A DNA stretch of 64,000 bases, taken from positions 496,001 through 560,000 of the forward strand of contig JAXLTD010000002.1 of the NCBI GenBank assembly GCA_046330225.1, read 5' to 3'. Numbering within the stretch: position 1 is the stretch's first letter; each line of letters begins with the position of its first letter. Below, piece by piece: positions 15,708 to 24,080 of this stretch. The stretch comes from CANJIV01 sp046330225 (GTDB lineage Bacteria > Actinomycetota > Thermoleophilia > Solirubrobacterales > Solirubrobacteraceae). The position numbers and the translations under genes were made by a program. A model generated the notes under the pieces. It searched no databases, had not been told where the DNA came from, and saw nothing but the letters and a program-made list of their open reading frames with translations.

Positions 15708-17270
15708 ATGCGGCAGCTCACGAGCCTCGACGTCCAGTTCCTCGCCGTAGAGGACGAGCACACCCACGGGCACGTCGGGTCAATCGCCATCTACGATCCC
15801 TCCACGACGGCCACCGGCGAGCTGACCCTCGCCGATCTGCGCCGCCTGCTCCGGGAGCGCATCCACCTGATCCCGCCGTTCACCTGGCGGCTCGTTCGCG
15901 TCCCCTTCGACCTCGACCATCCGTACTGGGCCGAGGATCCGGACTTCGACCTCGACTACCACGTGCGCGAGATCGCGCTGCCGTTCCCGGGCGACGACGC
16001 GCAGCTCGCGGCGCAGTGCGCGCGGATCTTCGAGCGCCGCCTCGATCGGGACCGGCCCTTGTGGGAGATGTACCTCGTCCAGGGCGTCGACCGCGGCCGC
16101 AAGGTCGGCCTGCTCACGAAGATCCACCACTCGGCGCTCGACGGCCTGTCGGGCGCCGAGGTGCTCGTCACGCTGCTGGACCTCGAGCCCTCGGGCCGGG
16201 AGATCCCGCCGCCGAGCGGCCGCCGGCCGGCCCCGCTCCCGGGCCAGCTCGAGCTGGCGGCCCGCGGCGTGATCGGCCTGCCGCGCCACACGCTGCGGGC
16301 GTTGCGCGACGCGCCCCGCACGCTGCCGAATCTCGATCTCGTGCCGACGGTGCGCAGCATTCCCGGCATCAACGCGATCGCGGGCGCGGCCCGGAAGGTC
16401 TCCGGGCTGGTCCCCGGTCACGAGGCCGAGGCGAGCGTGCCGCGGATGCTCGCTCCCAAGACATCGCTGAACGGGCGTGTGACCGGCCACCGGCGCGTCG
16501 CCTTCCAGACGATCTCGCTCCCGGAGGTCAAGCGGATCAAGAACGCCCTCGGGGTGACGGTGAACGACGTGGTGATCGCGATCACGGCCGCGACGGTGCG
16601 CGACTGGCTCGTCGCCCACGACGACCTGCCCGCCGAGCCGCTGCTCGCGATGGTGCCGGTGTCGGTGCGCCTGCCCGAGGAGTTCGGCACGTTCGGCAAC
16701 CGCGTGTCGATGATGGTCGTCCCGATCCCGACGACCGAGTCGGACCCGCTGGAGCGTGTCCGGATGGCGCACGAGTGGATGAACGAGGCCAAGGCCCGGC
16801 ACGAGCTCACGCCCCGCATGCTCATCGAGGAGGCCAACGAGGCGATTCCGCCGATCGCCATGCACCGCACGGCCCGCACGCTCCTCAACCTCGCGTCATC
16901 GGGCCGGCTGCACCCGCCGCTCAACGTCGTCATCTCGAACGTGCCCGGCTCGCCGGTTCCGCTCTACCTCGGCGGAGCCCGGCTCGAGGCGCAGTACCCG
17001 CTTTCGGTCATCACCGACGGCATGGGCCTCAACCTCACGATCCTCAGCTACCGGGACCGCATCGACTTCGGCATCGTCGCGGACCGCAGCACGGTTCCCG
17101 ACATCGACTTCGTGGCCGACCGGGTGGGGGCGGCCTTCGACGAACTCGTGGCGGCGGTCCCGGCCGCGCCGAAGCGATCCGCCAAGCGGGCCGCCACGCC
17201 GGACGCAGCGGCGCCCAAGCGGGCCGCGCCGAAGCGCACCGCGGCCTCGAAGCGGACCGCGACGCCGTAG
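15708..17270 (+). CDS. Wax ester synthase / diacylglycerol acyltransferase (WS/DGAT)
   Basis: This 520-residue enzyme esterifies acyl-CoA with diacylglycerol or long-chain alcohols to make storage lipid. The active-site motif HHxxxDG appears as KIHHSALDGLSGAE at about residue 137. The N-terminus TSLDVQFLAVEDEHTHGHVG and the C-terminal NVVISNVPGSPVPLYL with the PLSVITDGMGLNLTILSY strand are typical. The last 40 residues are an unusual Lys/Ala/Pro/Thr repeat tail (PKRAAPKRTAASKRT). ATG 15708 lies six bases after TAGCGT (15696-15701). The adjacent desaturase supports a lipid-metabolism setting. Confidence 0.92.
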   Translation: MRQLTSLDVQFLAVEDEHTHGHVGSIAIYDPSTTATGELTLADLRRLLRERIHLIPPFTWRLVRVPFDLDHPYWAEDPDFDLDYHVREIALPFPGDDAQLAAQCARIFERRLDRDRPLWEMYLVQGVDRGRKVGLLTKIHHSALDGLSGAEVLVTLLDLEPSGREIPPPSGRRPAPLPGQLELAARGVIGLPRHTLRALRDAPRTLPNLDLVPTVRSIPGINAIAGAARKVSGLVPGHEAEASVPRMLAPKTSLNGRVTGHRRVAFQTISLPEVKRIKNALGVTVNDVVIAITAATVRDWLVAHDDLPAEPLLAMVPVSVRLPEEFGTFGNRVSMMVVPIPTTESDPLERVRMAHEWMNEAKARHELTPRMLIEEANEAIPPIAMHRTARTLLNLASSGRLHPPLNVVISNVPGSPVPLYLGGARLEAQYPLSVITDGMGLNLTILSYRDRIDFGIVADRSTVPDIDFVADRVGAAFDELVAAVPAAPKRSAKRAATPDAAAPKRAAPKRTAASKRTATP

Positions 17271-17273
17271 CCG

Positions 17274-18206
17274 TCAGGCGGCGCGGGCCAGCGTCTCGGG
17301 CGCGGGCGGCGCGGCCGGGCCGGCCGCGGCCTTGCGGGCCTGCTGCTCGGGCGTCACCCGGACGACGTTCCACACCAGGCCGGCCCGCTCCATCCCGGAG
17401 ATGAGGAACCCGGCGAGGTCGATCTCGCGGCGGCGCAGCCCGTGGAACGCCGATCGCGGGAACGCGTGGTGGTTGTGGTGCCAGGCCTCGCCGAGGGAGA
17501 TCGGGGCGAGCCAGAAGACGTTGCGCGACTCGTCCGCGGTGTCGAAGCGTCGCGACCCGAAGAAGTGGCAGACGGAGTTGATCGACCACGTGACGTGGTG
17601 CCCGAGGAAGATGCGCACCGCGCCGCCCCACAGCAGTCCCGTGAGGCCGGCCGCGAGCGACCCGCCCGCGGCGAACCCGATGGCGAACGGGATGGCGAGC
17701 CCGAGGAGCACCCACCAGAGGAAGGTCCGGTCGATGAAGACGAGATCCGGGTCGGCGCAGAGGTCGGGCGCGTAGCGCTCGCGCTGAGCCCGGCCCTGCT
17801 CGGTGAAGAGCCAGCCGACGTGGGCGCTCCACAGGCCCCCAAGGGCGCCGCGGACGCCGCTGCCCCCGTGGAGGTGGGGGCTGTGCGGGTCGCCCTCCTC
17901 GTCGGTGAAGGCGTGGTGCTTGCGGTGGTCCGCCACCCAGGAGATCACGGGGCCCTGCACGGCCATCGAGCCGAGCACGGCCAGGACATCGCGCACCGCC
18001 CGCGAGGTCTCGAAGGCACGGTGCGTGAGCAGGCGATGAAAGCCGATCGTGATTCCGATGCCGCTGAGCACGTACATCCCGGCCAGCAGCGCCAGGTCCG
18101 TCCAGCCGACCACGCCGGTGTTCCAGAGCAGGACGATCGCCACGAGGACGCCGACGAACGGGACCACCACGCCGACGAGATTGCTGGCCTTGTGCATTCG
18201 GGTCAT
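17274..18206 (-). CDS. Membrane acyl-CoA/fatty acid delta-9 desaturase
   Basis: This di-iron membrane desaturase has 310 residues. The three histidine boxes are HRLLTHRAF, HRKHHAFTDEEGDPH and HHNHHAFPRSA, with two pairs of hydrophobic segments between them. The family inserts a cis double bond into stearoyl or palmitoyl chains using O2 and an electron donor. It converges on the WS/DGAT gene, with only three bases between the stops, and is divergent from the PucR-type regulator. The 22-bp palindrome at 18228-18249 lies about 20 bases upstream of its start and is a candidate operator. Confidence 0.92.
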   Translation of the reverse strand: MTRMHKASNLVGVVVPFVGVLVAIVLLWNTGVVGWTDLALLAGMYVLSGIGITIGFHRLLTHRAFETSRAVRDVLAVLGSMAVQGPVISWVADHRKHHAFTDEEGDPHSPHLHGGSGVRGALGGLWSAHVGWLFTEQGRAQRERYAPDLCADPDLVFIDRTFLWWVLLGLAIPFAIGFAAGGSLAAGLTGLLWGGAVRIFLGHHVTWSINSVCHFFGSRRFDTADESRNVFWLAPISLGEAWHHNHHAFPRSAFHGLRRREIDLAGFLISGMERAGLVWNVVRVTPEQQARKAAAGPAAPPAPETLARAA

Positions 18207-18227
18207 GTTCGGAGCCTAGGTGAGCTT

Positions 18228-18249
18228 CTTGCACCGTTCTTGGCGCAAG
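18228..18249. promoter_or_regulatory. Inverted repeat between desaturase and PucR-type regulator
   Basis: CTTGCACC (18228-18235) and GGCGCAAG (18242-18249) match as inverted arms at 7 of 8 positions with a 6-base spacer. The site lies in the 83-bp gap between the divergent genes at 18206 and 18290. The regulator's own -10 is probably TACGTT (18276-18281), eight bases before its ATG. Possible operator for a fatty-acid or PucR-type regulator; the binding protein is unknown. Confidence 0.5.
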
Positions 18250-18289
18250 AGACAGGGCACAACCTCAAAATCTTGTACGTTTGTGATGA

Positions 18290-19507
18290 ATGTCCGCCGT
18301 GCCCGAGCGACCCTGGCACGCGCTGCCGCCGGCGGCGGGCGCGGCGCTGCGTCCGGCGCTCCCGGGGCTGGCGGACGAGATCATCGCCGCGCTCCGCGAC
18401 GGGCTGCCGGAGTACGCCCGCCCGCTCGACGGCCCGTTCGGCGCCGGGCTGCGGGCCGGCGTCGAGGCCGCGCTGCGCCAGTTCGTCGACGAGATCGAAG
18501 CCGGCGGGCGGGGCGACCGGTCCGAGGTCTACGTCGACCTCGGCCGCGGCGAGTGGCGCGCGGGCCGCAGCCTCGAGGTGCTGCTCTCGGCCTACCGCCT
18601 GGGCGCGCGCGTCGCCTGGCGGCGCGCGGCGGCAGCGGGGGCGGCCGCCGGCCTGGACCCGGAGACGCTCTACCTGCTGGCCGAGTCGATCTTCGCCTAC
18701 ATCGACGAGCTCTCGGCCGAGTCCGCCGAGGGCTACGCGCTCGAGCAGTCGCGGGCCGCCGGGGCCGCCCAGCTGCGCCGGCGCCGCCTCGCCGCGCTCC
18801 TGGTCCAGGACCCCCCGGCGGCCGCCGAGGCCGTGCGGGCCGCCGCCGCCGCGGCGGGCTGGCCCCTGCCCGGACGGCTCGCCGCCGTGGCCCTCTCCGG
18901 CGGGCTCGGCGAGCGGGCCGAAGGGCGCCTGCCGGCCGGGACGCTCACGGTCGCGCCCGGCGGGGACGGCGAGCCGGCCTCGCTGCTCGTGCCCGATCCC
19001 GACGGCCCGGCCCGCCGCGAGGCGCTCGAGCGGGCCCTGCCGGACGGCGGGCCGGCGGGCCTGGGGCCCGCGGTGGCCTGGACCGAGGCCGCGGTGAGCC
19101 TGCGGCGCGCCCGTGCCGTGCTCGCGCTCGTGCACGACGGCGTCGTCCCGCCCGCCCCCCTGGTCGACGCCGGGTCGCACGCCGCGGCACTCGTGCTCGC
19201 CGCCGATCGGCGGCTCGCCAGCGACCTGGCGCGGGAGGCGCTGGCCCCGCTCGACGCCCTCACGCCGGCCGGCGGCGCCCGGCTGCGGGCCACCCTCGCG
19301 GCCTGGCTGGACGAGCAGGGCCGCCTCCAGCCCACGGCGGCCCGGCTGGGCGTGCATCCCCAGACCGTGCGCTACCGCCTGGCGCGGCTGCGCGAGCTGC
19401 TGGGGGGCCGGCTCGACGATCCCGACGGCCGGTTCGAGCTGGCGGTCGCCCTGCGGGCGCGCCAGCTCGCGCCGGCCGCGGGCGGCGAGCTATCCTCGGC
19501 CCCATGA
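18290..19507 (+). CDS. PucR/CdaR-type transcriptional regulator
   Basis: The product is 405 residues and Ala/Arg-rich. The C-terminus is the PucR helix-turn-helix (ARLGVHPQTVRYRLARLREL), preceded by an N-terminal helical sensor region like RsbRD N-terminal domains (EVYVDLGRGEWRAGRSLEVLLSAYR) and a middle GGDEF-like segment. Such regulators often control nearby lipid or purine genes. The gene is divergent from the desaturase. Its stop overlaps the clpS start by four bases (ATGA), an unexpected coupling to a protease adaptor. Confidence 0.85.
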   Translation: MSAVPERPWHALPPAAGAALRPALPGLADEIIAALRDGLPEYARPLDGPFGAGLRAGVEAALRQFVDEIEAGGRGDRSEVYVDLGRGEWRAGRSLEVLLSAYRLGARVAWRRAAAAGAAAGLDPETLYLLAESIFAYIDELSAESAEGYALEQSRAAGAAQLRRRRLAALLVQDPPAAAEAVRAAAAAAGWPLPGRLAAVALSGGLGERAEGRLPAGTLTVAPGGDGEPASLLVPDPDGPARREALERALPDGGPAGLGPAVAWTEAAVSLRRARAVLALVHDGVVPPAPLVDAGSHAAALVLAADRRLASDLAREALAPLDALTPAGGARLRATLAAWLDEQGRLQPTAARLGVHPQTVRYRLARLRELLGGRLDDPDGRFELAVALRARQLAPAAGGELSSAP

Positions 19508-19791
19508 GCCAGACCATCGAGCTGCCGAAGGCCGGCGGCCCGGGCAGCGGCCTGGGCGGGCGCTGGAGGGTGATCGTCCGCAATGACGACCACAACACCT
19601 TCGATCACGTCGCCCACACGCTCGCGCGCTACATCCCCGGCGTCACCGTCGCGGGCGGCTTCGCCATCGCCGACCGGATCCATACGACCGGCCTGGCCAT
19701 CGTCTGGAGCGGGGACCGCGAGGTCGCCGAGCTCTACTGGGAGCAGCTCAAGGACGCCGGGCTGACGATGGCCCCGCTCGAGCAGGGGTAG
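19504..19791 (+). CDS. clpS: ATP-dependent Clp protease adaptor ClpS
   Basis: This 95-residue adaptor binds N-degron substrates and docks on the ClpC/ClpA N-domain. The core WRVIVRNDDHNTFDHVAHTL is the ClpS signature, with the N-degron pocket Asn-Asp-Asp, followed by a His-containing helix (ADRIHTTGLAIVWSG) and REVAELYWEQLKDAGL. The flexible first 20 residues are also typical. It is hidden inside a longer frame that shadows the PucR gene; the correct ATG is 19504, overlapping the PucR stop by four bases. A GC-rich hairpin follows immediately. Confidence 0.9.
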   Translation: MSQTIELPKAGGPGSGLGGRWRVIVRNDDHNTFDHVAHTLARYIPGVTVAGGFAIADRIHTTGLAIVWSGDREVAELYWEQLKDAGLTMAPLEQG

Positions 19792-19825
19792 CGCCCGCCG
19801 CCAGCGGCGGACGGCCCGGCGGGCG
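19792..19825. terminator. GC-rich hairpin after clpS
   Basis: CGCCCGCCG (19792-19800) pairs perfectly with CGGCGGGCG (19817-19825) around an internal GC-rich segment. It starts at the base after the clpS stop and lies between convergent genes, so it may end transcription from both sides. There is no T-run, as is common in high-GC actinobacteria. Confidence 0.5.
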
Positions 19826-19836
19826 TTCGCGCGCGG

Positions 19837-20208
19837 CTACTCCTCGTCCGTCCCGGCGCCGCTGGCCGTGCCCGCCGGCACCGCGGGGGCGTCGACGACG
19901 GCGGTGCCATGCGACGTCCGGTCCGTCCACCCGTAGAGCACGGGCACCTGGTAGAAGCCGGAGTTGAGCTGGCGCCAGCTGGCGAAATCCTCGCCGTACC
20001 AGTAGCGCTCGAAGTCCGCCGGGTCCTCGAAGGTCGCCGTCTGGATGAACTTGTAGCGATCGTCGCGGTAGCGGATGACCTCGTACTCGCTGGCCCCATA
20101 CCGCAGGGCCAGTGGCGCGATCTCCTCCAGCGCTGCCTCGAGGTCGTCGCTCCGCAGCGCCGTGGCGTACCACGGGATGTGAATGATGCCTCCGGAACCG
20201 CCAGCCAT
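19837..20208 (-). CDS. Small uncharacterised protein, possibly a dimeric alpha/beta-barrel
   Basis: The product is 123 residues. I do not recognise a named family. The middle part (LAPLALRYGASEYEVIRYRDDRYKF, then QTATFEDPADFERYWYGEDF) has the alternating strand-helix pattern and aromatic residues of ferredoxin-like Dabb/ABM-type barrels, while the last 25 residues are Ala/Gly/Thr-rich and disordered. Its ATG shares one base with the stop of the crotonyl-CoA reductase-like gene, so the two are co-translated. A role next to that enzyme is only inferred from position. Confidence 0.65.
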   Translation of the reverse strand: MAGGSGGIIHIPWYATALRSDDLEAALEEIAPLALRYGASEYEVIRYRDDRYKFIQTATFEDPADFERYWYGEDFASWRQLNSGFYQVPVLYGWTDRTSHGTAVVDAPAVPAGTASGAGTDEE

Positions 20209-21458
20209 CAGGCTCCCACCTCCGCTCGGATCGCGCCGGGGCCCTCAGCCGTCCGGCCCTGGCCCTCGGCGCTGGCCCCCACGAGAATGGCGATCTTGCC
20301 GAGATGCTTGTTGTCCCGCAGGAGCTGGTGCGCCTCCGCCACGCCGTCGAAGCCCATGGTCTTCCACAGCACCGGCCGGATCTTCGACTCCTCGATCAGC
20401 GCGTTGGCCTGGTTGGCCTCCCACGCGTTGGCGAAGTGCGAGCCGATGATCTGCTTCTGGCGCATCCACAGGTAGCGGACGTCGAAGTCGAGGTCGTAGC
20501 CGGACGTCGCGCCGCAGATCACGACCTTGCCGAACGGCTTGACGGCGAACACCGACGTCGGGAACGTGGCCTTGCCGACGTGCTCGAACACGATGTCGGG
20601 GGCGTCGCCGAGGATCTCCTTGACCGCCTTGGCGAAGCGCCGGCTCTCGCCGAACCGGGCCTTCTCCTCCTCGGGGGTCTCGCCGCCCTTGCGCATCATT
20701 CCCGCGAAGTCGTTGCGGTCGATGAACCCGGTGGCGCCGAGCTCCTTGACGAGCTCGCCCTTCTCGAACGACGACACGACGCCGACGCAGTCGGCACCGG
20801 CGAGCTTGCAGAGCTGGACGGCGAAGACGCCCAGGCCGCCGGCGGCGCCCCAGATCAGGACCTTGTGGCCCGGCTGGAGCTTGGCCTGGTCCATGAGCAT
20901 CCGGTAGGCGGTGAAGTACGTGAGGCCGTAGGAGGCCGCCTCCTCCCAGGCGAGGTGCTTGGGCTTGGGCAGCAGCTGCTGGGCCTGGACCTTGCAGAAC
21001 TGGGCGAAGGAGCCCCAGCTCGTCTCGTAGCCCCAGATCTGCTGCGACGGCGCGGCCAGGGGGTCGAGGCCGTGGACCTCAGGGTCCTCGTAGGAGGCCT
21101 GGTTGCAGTGGACGACGACTTCGTCCCCCGGCTTCCAGCGGGTGACGCCCTCGCCGACCTTCCAGACGATCCCGGAGGCATCGGAGCCGCCGATGTGGTG
21201 CTCCTCGTTTGGGTGGTAGCGGAACACCGACACCGGCGTTCCCAGCGCGGCCCACACGTTGTTGAAGTTCACGCCAGCGGCCATGACCCGCACGACGACC
21301 TCGAACGCCCCCGGCTCGGGGACCTCGATCTCTTCGATCTGGAAGGCGTCGCGCGGCTCGCCCTCCCGGTCGGCCCGGATCACCCAGGCGGCCATCGTGT
21401 CCGGGAGCACGCCCGGCTCGGTGTCAAGCTGCGCCACTTGGCTCGCATCCACTGCCAC
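20208..21458 (-). CDS. ccr: Crotonyl-CoA carboxylase/reductase-like MDR-family enzyme
   Basis: The product is about 416 residues. It is a zinc-free medium-chain reductase with the Ccr-specific stretches HIGGSDASGIVWKVGEGV, the CO2/substrate segment IWGYETSWGSFAQFCKVQ, NADPH fold LIWGAAGGLGVFAVQL and GSHFANAWEAN with the conserved His. Ccr reductively carboxylates crotonyl-CoA to ethylmalonyl-CoA, or in some roles simply reduces it to butyryl-CoA. The Ala/Gly-rich tail is not conserved. GTG 21458 has GAGAGG upstream. No mutase or other ethylmalonyl-CoA pathway gene lies nearby, so its role (extender units or assimilation) is open. Confidence 0.85.
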   Translation of the reverse strand: MAVDASQVAQLDTEPGVLPDTMAAWVIRADREGEPRDAFQIEEIEVPEPGAFEVVVRVMAAGVNFNNVWAALGTPVSVFRYHPNEEHHIGGSDASGIVWKVGEGVTRWKPGDEVVVHCNQASYEDPEVHGLDPLAAPSQQIWGYETSWGSFAQFCKVQAQQLLPKPKHLAWEEAASYGLTYFTAYRMLMDQAKLQPGHKVLIWGAAGGLGVFAVQLCKLAGADCVGVVSSFEKGELVKELGATGFIDRNDFAGMMRKGGETPEEEKARFGESRRFAKAVKEILGDAPDIVFEHVGKATFPTSVFAVKPFGKVVICGATSGYDLDFDVRYLWMRQKQIIGSHFANAWEANQANALIEESKIRPVLWKTMGFDGVAEAHQLLRDNKHLGKIAILVGASAEGQGRTAEGPGAIRAEVGA

Positions 21459-21499
21459 GGTGTCTGGTTCCTCTCTGAGACGGGTCGACGCGCGGGATC

Positions 21500-22438
21500 C
21501 TACCGGCGGCCCGTTCGCGCCGCCGCCCAGCGCAGCCAGGCCCAGATCGCCAGGCCCGAGACCGCGAGCCCGCCGACCCCCAGGACCCAGAAGTTCGTGG
21601 GGCCCCGGATGTGCCCGATCAGCCACGGGAAGTTCTGGCCGAAGAAGCCCGTGAGCAGCGTCAGCGGGAGGAAGATGGTCGCCACGACGGTCAGCGCCCG
21701 CATGATCTCGTTGAGCCGGTTCGAGACCGTCGAGAGGTAGATGTCCATTACCCCGGTGAGCAGGTCGCGGTAGCCGTCGGCCAGTTCCGCGAGCCGGCTG
21801 AGCCGGTCGTAGATCGCCCGGAGGTCGTGGTACTTGCTCGGCTGCAGCCCCGGGAGGTCGCTGATCTCGTCGCCCGCGCGGGCGAAGAGGTCGCGCTGCG
21901 GGGCGAGAACCCGCCGCACCTCGACGAGCACGTGCTTGAGCGACGAGATCGTGTGGAGCTGGGCCGGCTGCGGGCCGGCGATGACCGCGTCCTCGAGCGT
22001 GTCGATCTCCGTGTCGACGTCGGCCAGCAGCGTCCCGAACGTCTCGACGATCGCGTTGACGACCTGGAAGACGGCCGCTTCCTCGTTCGGCGGCGGCCAC
22101 TCGGCCCGCACCTCCTCGAACTCCGGGATCGCCTGCCGGTGCACGCTCACCACGCAGTCGCCGCTCACGAAGATGCGTGCCCCGAGCAGCTCGATCTCCC
22201 GGCCGTCGGGCGCCCGCTGCACGCCGAACATCACCAGCGCAACGTGGTCGTCGTACCGGTCGGCGCGCGGGCGCAGCTGTGCGTCCGGCTCGATCGGCGC
22301 TCCGGAGGCGAACGGCAGCGCCGCCTCGAGCGCCGCGACCGCCGCGGGCGCCGGATCGGCCAGGTCGAGCCAGAAGAACTCGCCGCCGGCCTGGAGCTGG
22401 CGGATCCGGTCCGCGTCGACGGTCGTGAGGCACTGCAC
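21500..22438 (-). CDS. corA: CorA-family divalent cation transporter
   Basis: This Mg2+/Co2+ channel-type transporter has 312 residues. It has a long cytoplasmic alpha/beta and coiled-coil domain (VSNRLNEIMRALTVVATIFLPLTLLTGF) and two C-terminal membrane helices. The pore signature normally read as GMN is here GQN (FFGQNFPWLIGHI), so the selectivity loop is altered; similar variants exist in actinobacteria. The GTG at 22438 begins 40 bases after the drug exporter stop, so it may be co-transcribed with that gene. Confidence 0.82.
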   Translation of the reverse strand: MQCLTTVDADRIRQLQAGGEFFWLDLADPAPAAVAALEAALPFASGAPIEPDAQLRPRADRYDDHVALVMFGVQRAPDGREIELLGARIFVSGDCVVSVHRQAIPEFEEVRAEWPPPNEEAAVFQVVNAIVETFGTLLADVDTEIDTLEDAVIAGPQPAQLHTISSLKHVLVEVRRVLAPQRDLFARAGDEISDLPGLQPSKYHDLRAIYDRLSRLAELADGYRDLLTGVMDIYLSTVSNRLNEIMRALTVVATIFLPLTLLTGFFGQNFPWLIGHIRGPTNFWVLGVGGLAVSGLAIWAWLRWAAARTGRR

Positions 22439-22478
22439 TGGCCCGGGACCGTAGCCCCGGGCCAGGACGAACGAACGG

Positions 22479-24080
22479 TCAGGCCCGCGCGAGCTCCTGG
22501 GATTCGCCCGCGGCCAGCGCGCCGGCCTCGCCAGCGGCGGCCTCCGGGGCTGGCGCCTCCGCCTCGGCTGGGCGCTTGGCGACCAGGAACCATGCGACGA
22601 CCGCGGCCGCGACCGTGACGGCGGTCCCGAGCAGCAGCCCGGAGGACAGCGCGGCGACGTACGCCTCCTTGGCGGCCGCGGCAATCTGCGCGGAGCCGCC
22701 CGCGGGCGCGCCGCTGCCGAGCGAATCAGCGAGCCGGCCGCGCGCGGCGGCGGGGACCGCCGGGAGCAGGTCGTCCAGCTTGGCCCGGCCGACGACGGCA
22801 ACGAGCGCGCCGAGCACGGCCACGCCGAACGTGCCGCCGACCATGCGGCTCATCGAGAGCACGCCAGAGGCCACGCCCGCCTTGGCCTTGTCGACGGCGT
22901 TCATCGCCGCCGTGCTCATCGGCGACATCACCAGTCCCATCCCGATGCCCATGAGCACGAAGCTGGGGAGCAGGAACCCGTAGCCGCTGTCGACCGACAG
23001 CTGCGACTGCCAGAAAAGCGACGCGCCGGCGAACAGGAGGCCGACCACCATCGGGATTCGCGGCCCGATCCGGTCCGCCAGGCGCCCCGACAGGGGGCCC
23101 ATGACGATGAGGACGAGGGTCGAGGGCAGGAAGCGCACGCCGGCCTCGAGCGGCGAGTAGCCGAGGATGTTCTGCATGTAGAGCGCGATGAAGAAGAACA
23201 TCGCCAGCATCGCGAACGACACGGAGAAGGCCACGATGTTCGCGCCGAGGAACGAGCGCGACCGGAAGAAGGCGAAGTCGACCATCGGCACGCGCTGGCG
23301 CATCTCGACGACGTGGAAGGCGACGATGCCGATCGCCGCCGTGACGAACAGGGCGATGATCTCGGGCGAGCCCCAGCCCCACTGGTTCCCTTCGACCAGC
23401 GCGAGCACGAGCGCCCCGAGGCCGATCGTGAGCGTCGCGATGCCCGGGACGTCGATGGACCGCTCGACCGTCTCGTCGCGGGACTCGCGCGTGGCGAACA
23501 GGGTCACGACGATCGCGCCGACGGCGACCGGCAGGTTGAGGAAGAAGATCGCGCGCCAGCTCACCTGTTCGGTGAGGAAGCCGCCGACCACGGGGCCGAT
23601 GGCGAGGGCCATGGCCGAGACGCCGGCCCAGGTCCCGATCGCCTTGCCGCGCTCCTGCGGCGGGAAGGCGTTCGTGATGATCGACAGCGTCGCGGGCATC
23701 ATGAAGGCGGCGCCGATCCCCTGGATGGCCCGGCCGAGCACGAGCGCGAGGTCGGTCGGCGCCAGCCCGATCGCGGCGCTGGAGACCGCGAAGACGACGA
23801 CGCCGAACAGGAACATGCGCCGGCGCCCGAAGATGTCCCCCAGGCGGCCGCCGGTCACCAGCAGGACGGCGAAGGTGAGCGTGTAGGCGTTGACCGTCCA
23901 CTCGAGCGAGGAGAGGTCGGCGCCGAGGTCGCGCTGGATCGAAGGCAGCGCGACGTTCACGACCGTGTTGTCGAGCATGATCATGAACAGCGCGAAGCAC
24001 ATGGCGGCCAGCGTCCACCAGCGGCGGTTTCCGTCGTTGAGGGCGAGGCGCCGCGCGCCCGCCTGGATCCGGTCGGTCAT
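22479..24080 (-). CDS. MFS drug:H+ antiporter, DHA2 (EmrB/QacA) family
   Basis: This 533-residue multidrug exporter is expected to have 14 membrane helices. Motif A-like GGRLGDIFGRRRMF follows helix 2, motif C-like GPVVGGFLTEQVSWRAIFFLNLP lies after helix 5, and the D1 motif LDNTVVNVALPSIQRDLGA is in helix 1. The Ala/Glu-rich tail is cytoplasmic. ATG 24080 has AAGGGGAA before it and overlaps the MarR stop by four bases. The pairing with a MarR repressor indicates induction by a toxic compound. Confidence 0.92.
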   Translation of the reverse strand: MTDRIQAGARRLALNDGNRRWWTLAAMCFALFMIMLDNTVVNVALPSIQRDLGADLSSLEWTVNAYTLTFAVLLVTGGRLGDIFGRRRMFLFGVVVFAVSSAAIGLAPTDLALVLGRAIQGIGAAFMMPATLSIITNAFPPQERGKAIGTWAGVSAMALAIGPVVGGFLTEQVSWRAIFFLNLPVAVGAIVVTLFATRESRDETVERSIDVPGIATLTIGLGALVLALVEGNQWGWGSPEIIALFVTAAIGIVAFHVVEMRQRVPMVDFAFFRSRSFLGANIVAFSVSFAMLAMFFFIALYMQNILGYSPLEAGVRFLPSTLVLIVMGPLSGRLADRIGPRIPMVVGLLFAGASLFWQSQLSVDSGYGFLLPSFVLMGIGMGLVMSPMSTAAMNAVDKAKAGVASGVLSMSRMVGGTFGVAVLGALVAVVGRAKLDDLLPAVPAAARGRLADSLGSGAPAGGSAQIAAAAKEAYVAALSSGLLLGTAVTVAAAVVAWFLVAKRPAEAEAPAPEAAAGEAGALAAGESQELARA

